Source: Dethiosulfatarculus sandiegensis
GTDB lineage: Bacteria; Desulfobacterota; Desulfarculia; Desulfarculales; Desulfarculaceae
Reading direction: 5' to 3'
Length of the DNA: 64,000 nucleotides
NCBI RefSeq assembly: GCF_000931935.2
Contig: NZ_AZAC01000056.1
Location: 186,001 to 250,000 of the forward strand
How positions within the stretch are numbered: position 1 is the stretch's first letter; every line of letters starts with the position of its first letter. Below are positions 52,899 through 62,498 of the stretch, piece by piece. Position numbers and translations under genes: made by a program. The notes under the pieces were generated by a model. It worked only from the letters and a program-made list of their open reading frames with translations, searched no databases and was not told the DNA's origin.

Positions 52899-53936
52899 GT
52901 GGCTAACGTCTCAATCATCGGAGCAAGTGGATATACTGGTGCGGAGTTGATGCGGCTGATCTCAGCTCATCCTGATCTTGACCTTAAGGCGGTGAGTTCC
53001 AGACAGTTTTGCGGCCAGCCGGTGGAACAGGTTTTCGGAGCGCTTGGAGGTGAAGTCACGCTTTCTTTTGTGGAGCCGGACCATGAAAGCCTGGTCAAGG
53101 ATATTGATCTGGTATTTTTAGCCGTGCCTCATCAGGCGGCAATGAACGCCGTGCCCGATCTTATGGCGGCCGGGGTAAAGGTTGTTGACCTTTCTGCTGA
53201 TTTCCGCATCAAAGACGCTTCGCTTTATGAAAAGTGGTATGTGCCGCACACCTGCCCGGAGTTTCTGGCCGAAGCGGCCTATGGTCTGCCCGAGTTTAAC
53301 AGAGAGCTGATAAAAAAGGCCAGGCTCACAGCCAATCCGGGCTGTTATGTAACCAGTGTGATAATGCCTTTGATTCCCCTGCTGCGTGACGGCCTTCTTC
53401 AGAGAGAGGGCATTATAGCCAACAGCGCTTCTGGCGTATCCGGCGCCGGGCGCAAGGCCTCCCTGAACCTGATTCACGGCGAGGTGCATGAGAATTTCAA
53501 ACCCTATGCCGTGGCCGGACACAGACACACCCCCGAGATGGAACAGGAACTTTCCCTGGCCGCGGGCGGAGAGGTCCGTCTGACTTTTACACCCCATCTT
53601 TTGCCGATGGATCGGGGAATCCTCTCCACCATTTATGCCAAGCCCGCAGACAAGGTGAGCGAAAAGGAAATATACGTCTCTTGGGAAAAAGCCTTCTCAA
53701 ATGAACCTTTTGTTCGCATTCTTCCCGAAGGGCGGCTTCCGGCCACCAAAGAGGTTAGGGGAACCAACCGGGTGCAGATCGGCCTTGCCAAGGACCCCAG
53801 AAGCGGCCTTATGAAGATTTTTTCAACTTTGGATAACATTACCAAGGGAGCCTCCGGACAGGCCCTTCAGAACGCCAATTTGATGCTGGGGATGGATGAG
53901 GGGCTTGGATTGACCGGTTTGGGGCAGACCCCGTAG
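52899..53936 (+). CDS. argC: N-acetyl-gamma-glutamyl-phosphate reductase ArgC
   Basis: 345 aa. The NADP-binding start is VSIIGASGYTGAELMRLI, followed by FLAVPHQAAMNAVPDL and VDLSADFRIKD. The active-site cysteine is in ANPGCYVTSVIMPL, and GHRHTPEMEQEL carries a conserved histidine. ArgC reduces N-acetylglutamyl phosphate to the semialdehyde in arginine synthesis. The GTG at 52899 is preceded by GGGGAGG. truA starts about 12 bp later. Confidence 0.96.
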   Translation: MANVSIIGASGYTGAELMRLISAHPDLDLKAVSSRQFCGQPVEQVFGALGGEVTLSFVEPDHESLVKDIDLVFLAVPHQAAMNAVPDLMAAGVKVVDLSADFRIKDASLYEKWYVPHTCPEFLAEAAYGLPEFNRELIKKARLTANPGCYVTSVIMPLIPLLRDGLLQREGIIANSASGVSGAGRKASLNLIHGEVHENFKPYAVAGHRHTPEMEQELSLAAGGEVRLTFTPHLLPMDRGILSTIYAKPADKVSEKEIYVSWEKAFSNEPFVRILPEGRLPATKEVRGTNRVQIGLAKDPRSGLMKIFSTLDNITKGASGQALQNANLMLGMDEGLGLTGLGQTP

Positions 53937-53948
53937 AAACGATCTGAA

Positions 53949-54809
53949 TTGGAAACATTTTGGCAAAGAATGGCGGGCTGCTACCCGCCCTTTGACGCTC
54001 TTGACCAATCAACGGAAGATCCGGGGCCGGAGGATCAGAGGACTCTGGCCTTGGTGCTGGCCTATTGCGGCGATGCCTTTTTAGGTTGGCAGGTTCAACC
54101 CAAGGGCTCCACAGTTCAGGGAGCTTTGGAGTCCTGTTTGACCAGGCTCTGCAACGAACCCATTCGGGTGGCGGCCAGCGGCAGGACAGATGCCGGAGTT
54201 CATGCCTGGGGCCAGGTGGCCAGTTTCACCACAAACAGTAATTTAAGCCTTGAACGCATGGAAAAGGGCCTTAAGGCCATGTTGCCGCCTGAGGTCTGTC
54301 TACGCGGCCTGGGACAGGTGCGTCCCGGTTTTCACGCACGTTATGACGCCAAGGCCAAGACCTATGACTATTTTATTTGGCCCGGGAAAAAAGGACGCCT
54401 TTTTTTGCAAAATCGGGTATGGGATCTTGACCGTGATCTAAATGCCGGGAGAATCAAGGAAGCTTTGGCCGGGTTGCCGGGAGACCGGGATTTAAGGGCC
54501 ATGGCAAGCCAGGGAGTGGAGGTCAAGGGTTCCACTGTGCGCAGGGTGCTCGCCGCCGAGCTGGCCCAGGAACCCGGCGGTCCTTGGCGCATCAGCCTGA
54601 CGGCAACCGGCTTTTTGCGTCATGTGGTTCGCAACCTGGTCGGCACCCTGGCCCAAATAGGCTGGGGCAAGCTGCCGCCCGAGGCGCTTTTTGATATGCT
54701 AGAGGCTGGAAATAGATTTCACCCTGGTCCCAAGGCGCCTGCCGGAGGGCTTTACCTTAATCGGGTGTATTATGATCATCCCTTGCATCTGAACACGCAA
54801 GTTCTTTAA
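53949..54809 (+). CDS. truA: tRNA pseudouridine(38-40) synthase TruA
   Basis: Up to 286 aa. The catalytic aspartate lies in AASGRTDAGVHAWGQVASF; LVLAYCGDAFLGWQVQPKGSTVQGALE is the usual N-terminal core and VRNLVGTLAQIGWGKLP the C-terminal one. It modifies uridines 38-40 in the tRNA anticodon arm. The core starts near residue 33, so the first 30 residues are an extension; the TTG at 53949 has no good ribosome site, and ATG at 53970 (MAGCYPPF) or a later start is possible. It follows argC closely. Confidence 0.9.
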   Translation: METFWQRMAGCYPPFDALDQSTEDPGPEDQRTLALVLAYCGDAFLGWQVQPKGSTVQGALESCLTRLCNEPIRVAASGRTDAGVHAWGQVASFTTNSNLSLERMEKGLKAMLPPEVCLRGLGQVRPGFHARYDAKAKTYDYFIWPGKKGRLFLQNRVWDLDRDLNAGRIKEALAGLPGDRDLRAMASQGVEVKGSTVRRVLAAELAQEPGGPWRISLTATGFLRHVVRNLVGTLAQIGWGKLPPEALFDMLEAGNRFHPGPKAPAGGLYLNRVYYDHPLHLNTQVL

Positions 54810-54842
54810 AAAATGAGTCTTATGTTAGGAGGCTAGAGATAA

Positions 54843-55574
54843 ATGAAGGGTATCGTTTTAGCTGGCGGGTTGGGCACCAGGCTGCACCCGCTGACCAGAA
54901 TAACCAACAAACACCTCCTGCCCGTCTATGACAAGCCCATGGTGTTTTACCCCATCCAAGCTTTGGTAAACGCCGGAATCAAAGACATCATGGTAGTGAC
55001 CGGCGGCAACAATGCCGGTGACTTTTTACGCCTTTTGGCCAATGGGGCTGATTTTGGGCTTAGGCATCTGAACTACGGCTACCAGGAAGGCGAGGGTGGT
55101 ATTGCCGCAGCCTTGAAAGTTGCCGAACCCTTTGTCGAAGGCCACCGCATCTGCGTGGTGTTGGGTGACAATATTATTGAAAAATCAATAAAAGGCGCGG
55201 TGGATGCCTATAAGGCCCAGCCCAGCGGCGGAAAGATTCTTTTAAAAGAGGTGCCCGATCCCCAGAGGTTCGGGGTGCCTGTTTTTGATGAGAACAACCG
55301 CGTCATAAGAGTTGAGGAAAAGCCCGCCGATCCCAAGAGCCCCTATGCGGTGACCGGAATTTACATGTATGACGCCGATGTCTTTGAGATTATAAATACC
55401 CTGAAACCCAGCGGCCGGGGGGAGCTGGAGATAACCGATGTGAACAACGCCTACCTTGAGCGCGGAGACCTGACCTATGATGTGCTCGACGGCTGGTGGG
55501 CGGATGCGGGCACCTTTGACAGCCTGCTCAAGGTCAGCAACCTGGTGGCCCGGACCGGCGCCAACAACCTGTAG
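54843..55574 (+). CDS. RmlA-like glucose-1-phosphate nucleotidyltransferase, short form
   Basis: 243 aa. The motif MKGIVLAGGLGTRLHPLTRITNKHLLPVYDKPMVFYPIQALVNAG and later VLGDNIIEK, RFGVPVFDENNRVIRVEEKPADPKSPYAVTGIYMYD and ITDVNNAYLERG are RmlA-type. At 243 aa it lacks the 40-50 C-terminal residues of dimeric allosteric RmlA, as in the known short forms. AGGAGG lies 10 nt before the ATG. It activates glucose-1-P, usually with dTTP. No rmlB, rmlC or rmlD is nearby, so its product may feed another glycan pathway. A bidirectional terminator follows. Confidence 0.88.
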   Translation: MKGIVLAGGLGTRLHPLTRITNKHLLPVYDKPMVFYPIQALVNAGIKDIMVVTGGNNAGDFLRLLANGADFGLRHLNYGYQEGEGGIAAALKVAEPFVEGHRICVVLGDNIIEKSIKGAVDAYKAQPSGGKILLKEVPDPQRFGVPVFDENNRVIRVEEKPADPKSPYAVTGIYMYDADVFEIINTLKPSGRGELEITDVNNAYLERGDLTYDVLDGWWADAGTFDSLLKVSNLVARTGANNL

Positions 55575-55587
55575 CGGTTGATCAAAA

Positions 55588-55633
55588 GAAGCCTGACTGC
55601 GCCTATTGGGCCGGAGTCAGGCTTCTTTTTTTT
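55588..55633. terminator. Bidirectional terminator overlapping a stop codon
   Basis: GAAGCCTGACT (55588-55598) pairs perfectly with AGTCAGGCTTC (55615-55625), followed by eight T on the plus strand and TTTT on the minus strand. The stem contains the TGA of the opposing small gene. Confidence 0.9.
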
Positions 55634-55811
55634 CTTCCACTGTATCTTTTATGGTGGTGTAGATCTGCCTGAAGGCCGCGTTAAAAGAACCCAGGCTGAG
55701 TCGGCCGGTTTCAATGAATTTAACGGCAATTTCCTTGCTGGCCCGCAGATAGGCCTCTTGATCCTGGTCAAGCTTGCCCGGGGTGGGAGTCTGATTGTTC
55801 TGTGCGGCCAT
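55617..55811 (-). CDS. Small protein, 64 aa, unknown function
   Basis: 64 aa, hydrophilic, helical, no signal peptide. The core YLRASKEIAVKFIETGRLSLGSFNAAFRQIYTTIKDTV has an amphipathic pattern. Support for a real gene is the AAGGAG 6 nt before the ATG and the stop codon built into a two-way terminator. I believe I have seen similar short ETGRLS-x-SF proteins in delta-type anaerobes, but cannot name a family. It stands alone, opposite the RmlA-like gene. Confidence 0.7.
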   Translation of the reverse strand: MAAQNNQTPTPGKLDQDQEAYLRASKEIAVKFIETGRLSLGSFNAAFRQIYTTIKDTVEEKKEA

Positions 55812-56080
55812 TTACGGCTCCTTGGTTTTTTAGCATAGGGTTGAAGGCCGGGTGGATCGGTTGGGTAAAAAGGCTCTCGGCCAAAGCCGGTGGTTGCCCG
55901 CCGGATGGAAGAAGGCACATTCTAACACATCCCGGCGGGGCCGCCCGACCCAAGAATGAACCCTTAAGCACATCCCCGACCCTGCCAAACTTAGCAAAAC
56001 CATGATTGCCGCGCAAGCGGGCCTTCAAACGGAAAACCTGTTTTGGCCGGATTGCGTGCCGTGTGCTATATGTCTAGAGT

Positions 56081-57988
56081 ATGGACAAGCAGATAAAAAA
56101 CAACAGAGTCAGGGTTCTGCCCGAGGCCGTGGCCAACCAGATCGCCGCGGGCGAGGTGGTGGAGCGTCCGGCCAGTGTGCTTAAGGAACTGGTGGAAAAC
56201 TCCCTGGACGCCGGGTCCACCCGCATAGGGGTGGAGGTTCAGGGCGGAGGCCGCCGTTTGATCAGGGTGGTGGACAACGGACACGGCATGGAGCCCGATG
56301 ACATGCTCCTGGCCCTGGAGCGCCACGCCACCAGCAAGGTGCTCAGGGCGGAGGATTTGGTTAGCGTCTCCACCCTGGGATTCAGGGGCGAGGCCCTTCC
56401 GAGTGTGGCTGCGGTGAGCAAGCTCTTGATGAGGTCGCGCACGGCCCAAAACGAGGTGGGCTCGGAGCTGAAGGTGGTGGGCGGCTCCATTCGCGAAGTC
56501 AAGGAAACCGGCTGCCCGGTCGGCACCCTGATCGAGGTGAAGGATCTGTTTCACAACACTCCGGCCCGCCGCAAATTTTTAAAGAGCGCGACCACCGAGA
56601 ACAGCCATCTCACCCAAACCATGTTTCGCCTGGCCCTGGCCAATCCCAAAGTGGCTTTTCGGTTTAAAAGCGGCTCCAGACAGGTTTTCGACCTGCCCGC
56701 CACAGACGATCTCAAAGGCAGGGTGGCCGCGCTTTTGGGGCGGGATACGGCCGCCCGGATGGTGCCCCTTTATGAGGAGTCCGGGCCTTTGTTCATAACC
56801 GGCCTGGCCGGTCTGCCGAGCCTCAGCCGCACCGGGTATGACCAGGTGTACACCTTTGTCAATGGCCGCTATGTGCGGGACAAGGTTTTGATACACGCGG
56901 TGGGCCAGGCTTATCTGGGGCTTTTTGCGGAGCGTAGAAGGCCTGTCATGGTTGTGCATGTCAGACTGGACCCCGCCTTGGTGGATGTGAACGTGCACCC
57001 CGCCAAAACAGAGGTCAGGTTCAGGGAGGCCAACCTTGTGCACGATGCTTTTGTACAGGGGATCAGAAGGGGGTTGGCCCAGTCGCAGGAAAAAGAGCCT
57101 GCCGGGCCCGCAACCACGGCCAGGACCTTTTCCCGGCCATATCAGCCGGAGACTGCGCCTGTGAACCCCCTGCCCAGGGTGGCCGAGCCCGGATTGCCAG
57201 AGCCTGAACAAGGGCGTAAATCCTGGTTGAAAGATGATTTCTCATCCGGGATCAACTACCGCCCAGGCCGGACGGAACAGCTGAACACCATATCCACACC
57301 GGCCTTGGATTCCTTTGCAAGCACTCCCCCGGAGTCTTCTGTTGAACCGGGAAAGACGCCGGGTTTCAAACCCCGCCCATTATTTGAACCGGCCGGTGAC
57401 GTGACGGTTTTGGGGCAACTTCACAACCTGTATATTGTCTGCGCCTGGCCCAAGGGGCTTCTGATCATAGACCAGCACGCAGCCCATGAGCGTTTGGCCT
57501 ATGACCGCATGCGCCGGGGGCTTGAACAGGGGCACTGCCCCAGGCAGGGGCTGTTGTCGCCGGTAACCATGGAGCTGACCCCGGTCGAGGCGGATTGGGC
57601 CGCTCGTCAGGCGGAAGACTGGTCCCGCCTGGGCCTGGTCTTGGAGCCTTTTGGCGGCCTGACCTGGGCCATAACCGCCATACCTCAGTTTTTGATGGGC
57701 AAGGACCCGGCCCCGGTGGTGCGGGATCTTCTGGCTGAACTGGCCCAGTCCGGAGTAAGCGCCTCCACCCCGGAGTTTGCCGAGGTGAGCCTGCGTTCTC
57801 TGGCCTGCCGTTCGGCCATTAAACAGGGCCAGCATTTAAGCCATGCCGAATTGAATGACCTGGCGGCAAAGGTGGCCTCACTGCCGCCGCCGGTTACCTG
57901 CCCTCACGGCAGGCCGGTTATGCTGGCCGTTTCGGCTTATGAGCTGGGACGGTTGTTCAAGCGAAGCGAGACCAAGGAAGATGACTGA
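56081..57988 (+). CDS. mutL: DNA mismatch repair protein MutL
   Basis: 635 aa. The GHKL ATPase part has LPEAVANQIAAGEVVERPASVLKELVENSLDAG, DNGHGMEPDD, RHATSKV and TLGFRGEALPS. The dimerisation domain has the endonuclease-type motif DQHAAHERLAYD, with Asp instead of the final Glu of DQHA-x2-E-x4-E, and CPHGRPVM. An unusual Pro-rich linker lies at about 330-430. MutL links MutS recognition to strand cutting or helicase action. A possible promoter TTGGCC/TATATG lies at 56043-56072, almost on the start, and no good ribosome site is seen. miaA overlaps its end by 8 bp. Confidence 0.95.
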   Translation: MDKQIKNNRVRVLPEAVANQIAAGEVVERPASVLKELVENSLDAGSTRIGVEVQGGGRRLIRVVDNGHGMEPDDMLLALERHATSKVLRAEDLVSVSTLGFRGEALPSVAAVSKLLMRSRTAQNEVGSELKVVGGSIREVKETGCPVGTLIEVKDLFHNTPARRKFLKSATTENSHLTQTMFRLALANPKVAFRFKSGSRQVFDLPATDDLKGRVAALLGRDTAARMVPLYEESGPLFITGLAGLPSLSRTGYDQVYTFVNGRYVRDKVLIHAVGQAYLGLFAERRRPVMVVHVRLDPALVDVNVHPAKTEVRFREANLVHDAFVQGIRRGLAQSQEKEPAGPATTARTFSRPYQPETAPVNPLPRVAEPGLPEPEQGRKSWLKDDFSSGINYRPGRTEQLNTISTPALDSFASTPPESSVEPGKTPGFKPRPLFEPAGDVTVLGQLHNLYIVCAWPKGLLIIDQHAAHERLAYDRMRRGLEQGHCPRQGLLSPVTMELTPVEADWAARQAEDWSRLGLVLEPFGGLTWAITAIPQFLMGKDPAPVVRDLLAELAQSGVSASTPEFAEVSLRSLACRSAIKQGQHLSHAELNDLAAKVASLPPPVTCPHGRPVMLAVSAYELGRLFKRSETKEDD

Positions 57989-58910
57989 CCAAAACGCCCT
58001 AATGGTGCTGGTGGGACCCACTGCGGTGGGCAAGACCTCTGCCTGCGTAAAACTCTGCCGGTCCTTTGGGGCCGAAGTGGTGGGCGCGGACAGTGTGCAG
58101 ATCTACCGGAGGCTGGATATCGGCAGCGCCAAGCCCACCTTGGCTGAACAGGCCCTGGCTCCCCATCACATGGTGGACGTGGTGGACCCGGACGAACCCT
58201 TTGACGCGGCCCGCTATGTGGAGATGGCAGACCGGGTCATCGCTGATCTGCACCAAAGAGGGAGGCGCGCCCTGGTGGCCGGGGGGACCGGGCTTTATAT
58301 CAAGGCGCTTTTACACGGCCTGGTTCCGGCGCCGGAGGTTGATCCGGCTCTACGGGCTGAGCTCAGGCGTGAATGGGAGGATAAAGGCCTTGATTTCATG
58401 CATGGGAAGCTTTGCCGCCTGGACCCAGGGGCAGGGGAGCGTATCCATAAAAACGACCGCCAGAGGGTCCTGAGGGCGCTTGAGGTGTGTATCCAGACCG
58501 GCAGGCCCTTTAGCGAACGTCAGACCGGTCATGGCTTTCAAAAAGACCGGTATAAACACCTTATGGTGGGCCTTATCCGGCCCAGGGAAGAACTTTTTCA
58601 AAGAATAGCCGAGCGCTCGCGCCTGATGTGGGAGAATGGTTTTGTGGAGGAGGTCAGGGGGCTTTTGGATTCCGGGGTCCCGCCGGACGCCAAGTCTCTT
58701 AAAACCCTGGGGTATCGGCAGGTGGTGGCCATGCTGACGGGGCAAATCGGCAGTGATGAGGCCCTGGAGCAGACCATACGCGACACCAGGGCCTATGCCA
58801 AAAGGCAGTTGACCTGGTTCAAGGGGATGAAAAACATACATTGGCATGCCCCTGACGATCTTGAGGCCATAGCCGATAAAGCCTCCGAAATATGGCCCAT
58901 ACAGGTTTAG
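57981..58910 (+). CDS. miaA: tRNA dimethylallyltransferase MiaA
   Basis: 309 aa. The P-loop is VLVGPTAVGKTSACVKL; then GADSVQIYRRLDIGSAKPT, HHMVDVVDPDEPFDAARYVEMAD and GGTGLYIKALLHGLVP. It adds dimethylallyl to A37 of tRNAs reading U-starting codons. The ATG at 57981 overlaps the mutL stop by 8 bp and follows AAGGAAG, so the classical mutL-miaA pairing is kept. Confidence 0.96.
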   Translation: MTDQNALMVLVGPTAVGKTSACVKLCRSFGAEVVGADSVQIYRRLDIGSAKPTLAEQALAPHHMVDVVDPDEPFDAARYVEMADRVIADLHQRGRRALVAGGTGLYIKALLHGLVPAPEVDPALRAELRREWEDKGLDFMHGKLCRLDPGAGERIHKNDRQRVLRALEVCIQTGRPFSERQTGHGFQKDRYKHLMVGLIRPREELFQRIAERSRLMWENGFVEEVRGLLDSGVPPDAKSLKTLGYRQVVAMLTGQIGSDEALEQTIRDTRAYAKRQLTWFKGMKNIHWHAPDDLEAIADKASEIWPIQV

Positions 58911-59140
58911 GGTAAAACTGGTAAATTTACCGGCGGTGTGGAGTAAGCCGTTGATTCGGGCCGGGAAAATTCGGCAATATTCTTGTAAAAGGCCCTGGGG
59001 CCTTGGCATCTGCAAAATTACAGGACGGCCCCAAAAAAACTGTATACCCAGACCAACCGCAAGTTGAAAGATTCCGTAAAAATGTTCGCACCCATTGATC
59101 AGGGGCGAGTCATTTATGCTTAACAAGGCAGGAGAAGACA

Positions 59141-60301
59141 ATGAAACGCCTTTTGTGGGCTATGGTTTTGATTGTGAGCTTCACTTCCTTGCCAGCCATG
59201 GCAATGATGGGCGGCAAAACGACTACCCTGGTAACCCTGGGGCGCGCCCCGGCTAATGAAAATGCGGCTCAGGGCCGGGAACAGGCCATACGACAGGCCC
59301 TTAAGTCGGCTGTGGCCAGGATTGCCATTGAAATGGTCGATCCGGCCACCCTGCGCACCAAGCTCAGGGAGTTGGACCAGGCCATTCTCACTGATCCGGG
59401 ACGTTTCGTGGATACCTTCACTCCCCTGGCCGACAGTGTGGAAGGCGGCGACGTCTTGGTCCTCACTTCCATTGAGGTGAATCGGGTGGCCCTTGATCAG
59501 GCCCTCGCCGCCAAGGGACTGCGCTTGCCCGCAGCCCGGCTGGCCGAGGCCCTGGTTCTGGTGGCCGAGGAATCCTCGCCGGGCAGGCCGGCTTTTTTCT
59601 GGTGGTCCGGTGCGCCCGGCGCTCCGCCTGCTCCGCCCCTGGTGGCCAGAACCCTGAGATCTTTGGGAGTGAAGATAAGCGAGGTCTCTCCTCTGGTGGG
59701 GCAAGTGCCGTCTTCGGCCAAGACCGATGTACTCACCGAGGAACAGGCTCTGGATCTGGGAAAGTTGGCCGGTGCGGGCCTGGTTTTGTTGGGCAGGGTC
59801 AGGACATATCCCCTGATTACTCCGGAAGGCCAGTCACCCCAGCCGGTGGCCCAGCTTGAGCTTTTGGATGTCAAGGAGGGAAGGGTTCTCGGCACCGATG
59901 AAGTGGAGGGGCCGATTTACCGCGGCACTCCGGGCCCGGAGGCCTCCCAGGAGGTGGCCAAGGCGGTGCAGGGGGCTGTTCGCAGGCTTTTGGAAAAGGT
60001 TACCGGAGCGGAGAAGGAGACCGGCGAGGGCAAGAGCGGCGAGTTGACCATGGTGGTGACCGGTGTGCGCAATCTGGGGCAGCTTTACCGGTTTGAAAAA
60101 GTGCTGGCTTCTCTTAGTTCCATGGTTGCCTCTGTGCGTAGAAATTCCTTGGGAGCAGGCGAGGCCACTTTGACTTTGAAAATAAAAGCCCCGCCGTCCG
60201 AATTGGCTGACTTGCTTCTTTTGCAGCAATTTAAAGAGTTTCTGGTTAATGTAGTGGAAATAGAGCCGGAAATGATGAAAGTTGTGCTGATTCCTCGTTG
60301 A
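59141..60301 (+). CDS. Exported protein, FlgT/DUF2066-like architecture
   Basis: 386 aa. Signal peptide MKRLLWAMVLIVSFTSLPAMA. A first domain (about 40-90) with REQAIRQALKSAVARIAIEMV resembles the N-terminal part of FlgT-like periplasmic proteins. The middle has a Pro-rich break (WSGAPGAPPAPPLVA), then a TolB/CsgG-like alpha/beta region LTEEQALDLGKLAGAGLVLLGRVRTYPL. The end has VRRNSLGAGEATLTLKIKAP. No catalytic motif was found. It is soluble in the periplasm or attached to the outer membrane. A role with flagella or envelope assembly is only suggested by the pattern. The tRNA promoter begins 6 bp after its stop. Confidence 0.65.
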   Translation: MKRLLWAMVLIVSFTSLPAMAMMGGKTTTLVTLGRAPANENAAQGREQAIRQALKSAVARIAIEMVDPATLRTKLRELDQAILTDPGRFVDTFTPLADSVEGGDVLVLTSIEVNRVALDQALAAKGLRLPAARLAEALVLVAEESSPGRPAFFWWSGAPGAPPAPPLVARTLRSLGVKISEVSPLVGQVPSSAKTDVLTEEQALDLGKLAGAGLVLLGRVRTYPLITPEGQSPQPVAQLELLDVKEGRVLGTDEVEGPIYRGTPGPEASQEVAKAVQGAVRRLLEKVTGAEKETGEGKSGELTMVVTGVRNLGQLYRFEKVLASLSSMVASVRRNSLGAGEATLTLKIKAPPSELADLLLLQQFKEFLVNVVEIEPEMMKVVLIPR

Positions 60302-60307
60302 AGTTTC

Positions 60308-60336
60308 TTGACATAACGCAGGGCCGCTGGTAGAAA
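60308..60336 (+). promoter_or_regulatory. Promoter for tRNA-Val
   Basis: TTGACA, 17-bp spacer, TAGAAA. The start point would lie about 10 bp before the tRNA. Confidence 0.75.
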
Positions 60337-60352
60337 CTTGGCTCTAGTGCAA

Positions 60353-60427
60353 AGGCGCGTAGCTCAGGGGGAGAGCGCTACCCTGACACGGTAGAGGTCC
60401 CGGGTTCAAATCCCGGCGCGCCTACCA
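60353..60427 (+). tRNA. tRNA-Val (anticodon GAC)
   Basis: A full cloverleaf: acceptor AGGCGCG with CGCGCCT, D-arm GCTC/GAGC, anticodon stem CTACC/GGTAG with loop CTGACAC (GAC at 34-36), T-arm CCGGG-TTCAAAT-CCCGG. The 3' CCA is encoded. GAC reads valine codons GUC and GUU. It lies between the exported-protein gene and thrS. Confidence 0.97.
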
Positions 60428-60553
60428 AATTCACCCTCTCCACGGTTCGGCGAACAAAGCCGACGAGGCCTTTTCGCTAAGCGCGGAGGGCAACGACTGA
60501 CATAGGGTCGGTCCGGGGATCAGGGTTTTTTTTATTTTAGGGGCGTGTGAATA

Positions 60554-62482
60554 GTGTCCGCCGAGCAGATGACAGCAAGGGAATGTCTGGAGCAGTTAGA
60601 TAAAAAGGCCGCCAAAAAGGCTGTGGCCGCCCGAACTACGGAGGGAGGTCTGCTTGATTTGACCGCCTTGGTTGGGCCCGATGCTGCTTTGACCCCTGTT
60701 CTGCCGGGTGAGGCCGAAGCCCTTGATGTCCTGCGTCACTCCACGGCCCACGTCATGGCCGAGGCGGTGCAGGAACTTTTCCCCGGCGTGAAAGTGGCCA
60801 TCGGCCCCTCCATCGAAGACGGCTTTTACTACGACTTTGAGTATGAAAGGCCCTTTACTCTGGAGGATCTGCCTGCCATTGAGAATAAAATGGCGGAGCT
60901 CATCAAGGCCAACACCCCGTTCAAAAGACGCATGATTCCCAAGGCCGAGGCCCTTTCCCTGTTCAGTTCACAGGGCGAGGACTACAAGGTCGAGCTGATT
61001 GAGGACCTGGAAGACGGCCAGATCAGCCTCTATGACCAGGGCGGCTTTACAGACCTGTGTCGCGGCCCCCATCTGCCCGCAACCGGCAGGATCGGAGCCT
61101 TCAAGCTCCTGAGCGTAGCCGGAGCCTATTGGCGGGGGAATGAAAAAAATAAGATGCTGAGCCGTATTTACGGCACGGCTTTTTGGGATAGAAAAGAGCT
61201 GAAGCACCACCTGGCCCTTTTGGAAGAGGCCAAGAAGCGCGACCATCGCGTTTTGGGGCGTCAGCTGGATCTGTTCTCCTTTAATGACGAAGTCGGCGCA
61301 GGGTTGGCCATATGGCACCCGAAGGGCGCTATGCTTCGTTACCTCATTGAGGAGTTCGAGCGCCAGGAGCACTTGCGCCGGGGCTACGACATGGTTCAGG
61401 GGCCTCTCATCCTCAAAAGGGAATTGTGGGAGCGTTCCGGGCATTTTGACAACTATCGGGAGAATATGTATTTCACCGAGGTTGACGAAATCCAGTACGG
61501 CATCAAGCCCATGAACTGTCTGTCCCATATGCTGATCTACAAATCCAGGCGACGCAGCTATCGCGATCTTCCCATGCGCATGTTCGAGCTGGGCCTGGTG
61601 CACCGTCATGAAAAATCAGGCGTTATGCACGGCCTTACCAGGGTGCGCGCCTTCACCCAGGATGACGCCCATCTGCTCTGTACTCCGGAGCAGCTTCAGG
61701 ACGAGATTCTGGGAATCATGAACCTGGTCACGGATATGATGGATCTCTTTGGTTTTGAGTACTCCATGGAGCTCAGCACCAGGCCGGAAAAATCCATTGG
61801 AACCGATGAAGACTGGGAAAGGGCCACAGAGGCCCTGCGAAAGGCCCTTAAGGCCAGCGGACGCGAGTGGGAGCTCAACGAGGGCGACGGCGCCTTTTAC
61901 GGGCCCAAAATCGATGTGCAGCTCACCGACGCCTTGAAAAGGCGTTGGCAGTGCGCCACCATCCAGTGCGACTTCACCCTGCCCGAGCGTTTTGATCTCA
62001 CCTATACTGCTCCTGACGGCAGCGCTCAGCGTCCTGTGATGCTGCATCGAACCATCTTAGGCTCTTTGGAGCGCTTCATCGGGATTTTGATTGAGCACTA
62101 TGCCGGCGCCTTCCCCTTGTGGCTGGCTCCCGAACAGGTTAGGATCTTGACTGTTACCGAAAGAGCCGACGAATGGGCCAAAGAGGTCAAGGCTGGTCTC
62201 CAGGCTGCCGGTTTCAGGGCCGAGGCCGACCTCAGAAATGAAAAATTGGGGGCCAAGGTCCGCGAGGCTCAGGTAGAGAAGATTCCCTACATGATCATCC
62301 TGGGAGACAATGAAGCTAAAGACAGAAAAGTCACTCCCAGGTTGAAGAGCGGTAAAAATCTGGAAGCCATGTCGCTTGACGAGCTGATTGCACTCTTTAA
62401 AGAGGAAGTATCAGCTCCCTTTGACCAGATGAGAGCCAAAGCTGCACAAAGGGATTCCAAACCCTCTGGAAATAATGCATGA
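60554..62482 (+). CDS. thrS: Threonyl-tRNA synthetase ThrS
   Basis: 642 aa. After a short N-terminal part come the editing domain ([36 protein letters not shown]), the class II core with [12 protein letters not shown] (zinc cysteine), [30 protein letters not shown] (zinc histidine), and motif 3 [20 protein letters not shown]. The anticodon domain starts [25 protein letters not shown] at 60554 follows AGGGG by 10 nt, and an in-frame stop lies just upstream. The TGS domain lacks its first strand and loop (about 18 residues) seen in most ThrS. It charges tRNA-Thr. Confidence 0.96.
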   Translation: MSAEQMTARECLEQLDKKAAKKAVAARTTEGGLLDLTALVGPDAALTPVLPGEAEALDVLRHSTAHVMAEAVQELFPGVKVAIGPSIEDGFYYDFEYERPFTLEDLPAIENKMAELIKANTPFKRRMIPKAEALSLFSSQGEDYKVELIEDLEDGQISLYDQGGFTDLCRGPHLPATGRIGAFKLLSVAGAYWRGNEKNKMLSRIYGTAFWDRKELKHHLALLEEAKKRDHRVLGRQLDLFSFNDEVGAGLAIWHPKGAMLRYLIEEFERQEHLRRGYDMVQGPLILKRELWERSGHFDNYRENMYFTEVDEIQYGIKPMNCLSHMLIYKSRRRSYRDLPMRMFELGLVHRHEKSGVMHGLTRVRAFTQDDAHLLCTPEQLQDEILGIMNLVTDMMDLFGFEYSMELSTRPEKSIGTDEDWERATEALRKALKASGREWELNEGDGAFYGPKIDVQLTDALKRRWQCATIQCDFTLPERFDLTYTAPDGSAQRPVMLHRTILGSLERFIGILIEHYAGAFPLWLAPEQVRILTVTERADEWAKEVKAGLQAAGFRAEADLRNEKLGAKVREAQVEKIPYMIILGDNEAKDRKVTPRLKSGKNLEAMSLDELIALFKEEVSAPFDQMRAKAAQRDSKPSGNNA

Positions 62483-62488
62483 TATAAT
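62480..62488 (+). promoter_or_regulatory. Extended -10 promoter for infC
   Basis: TGATATAAT: perfect TATAAT with a TG-n extension. No good -35 is needed for such promoters. It overlaps the thrS stop and would start the transcript near 62495. Confidence 0.65.
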
Positions 62489-62498
62489 TAAATCCAGG

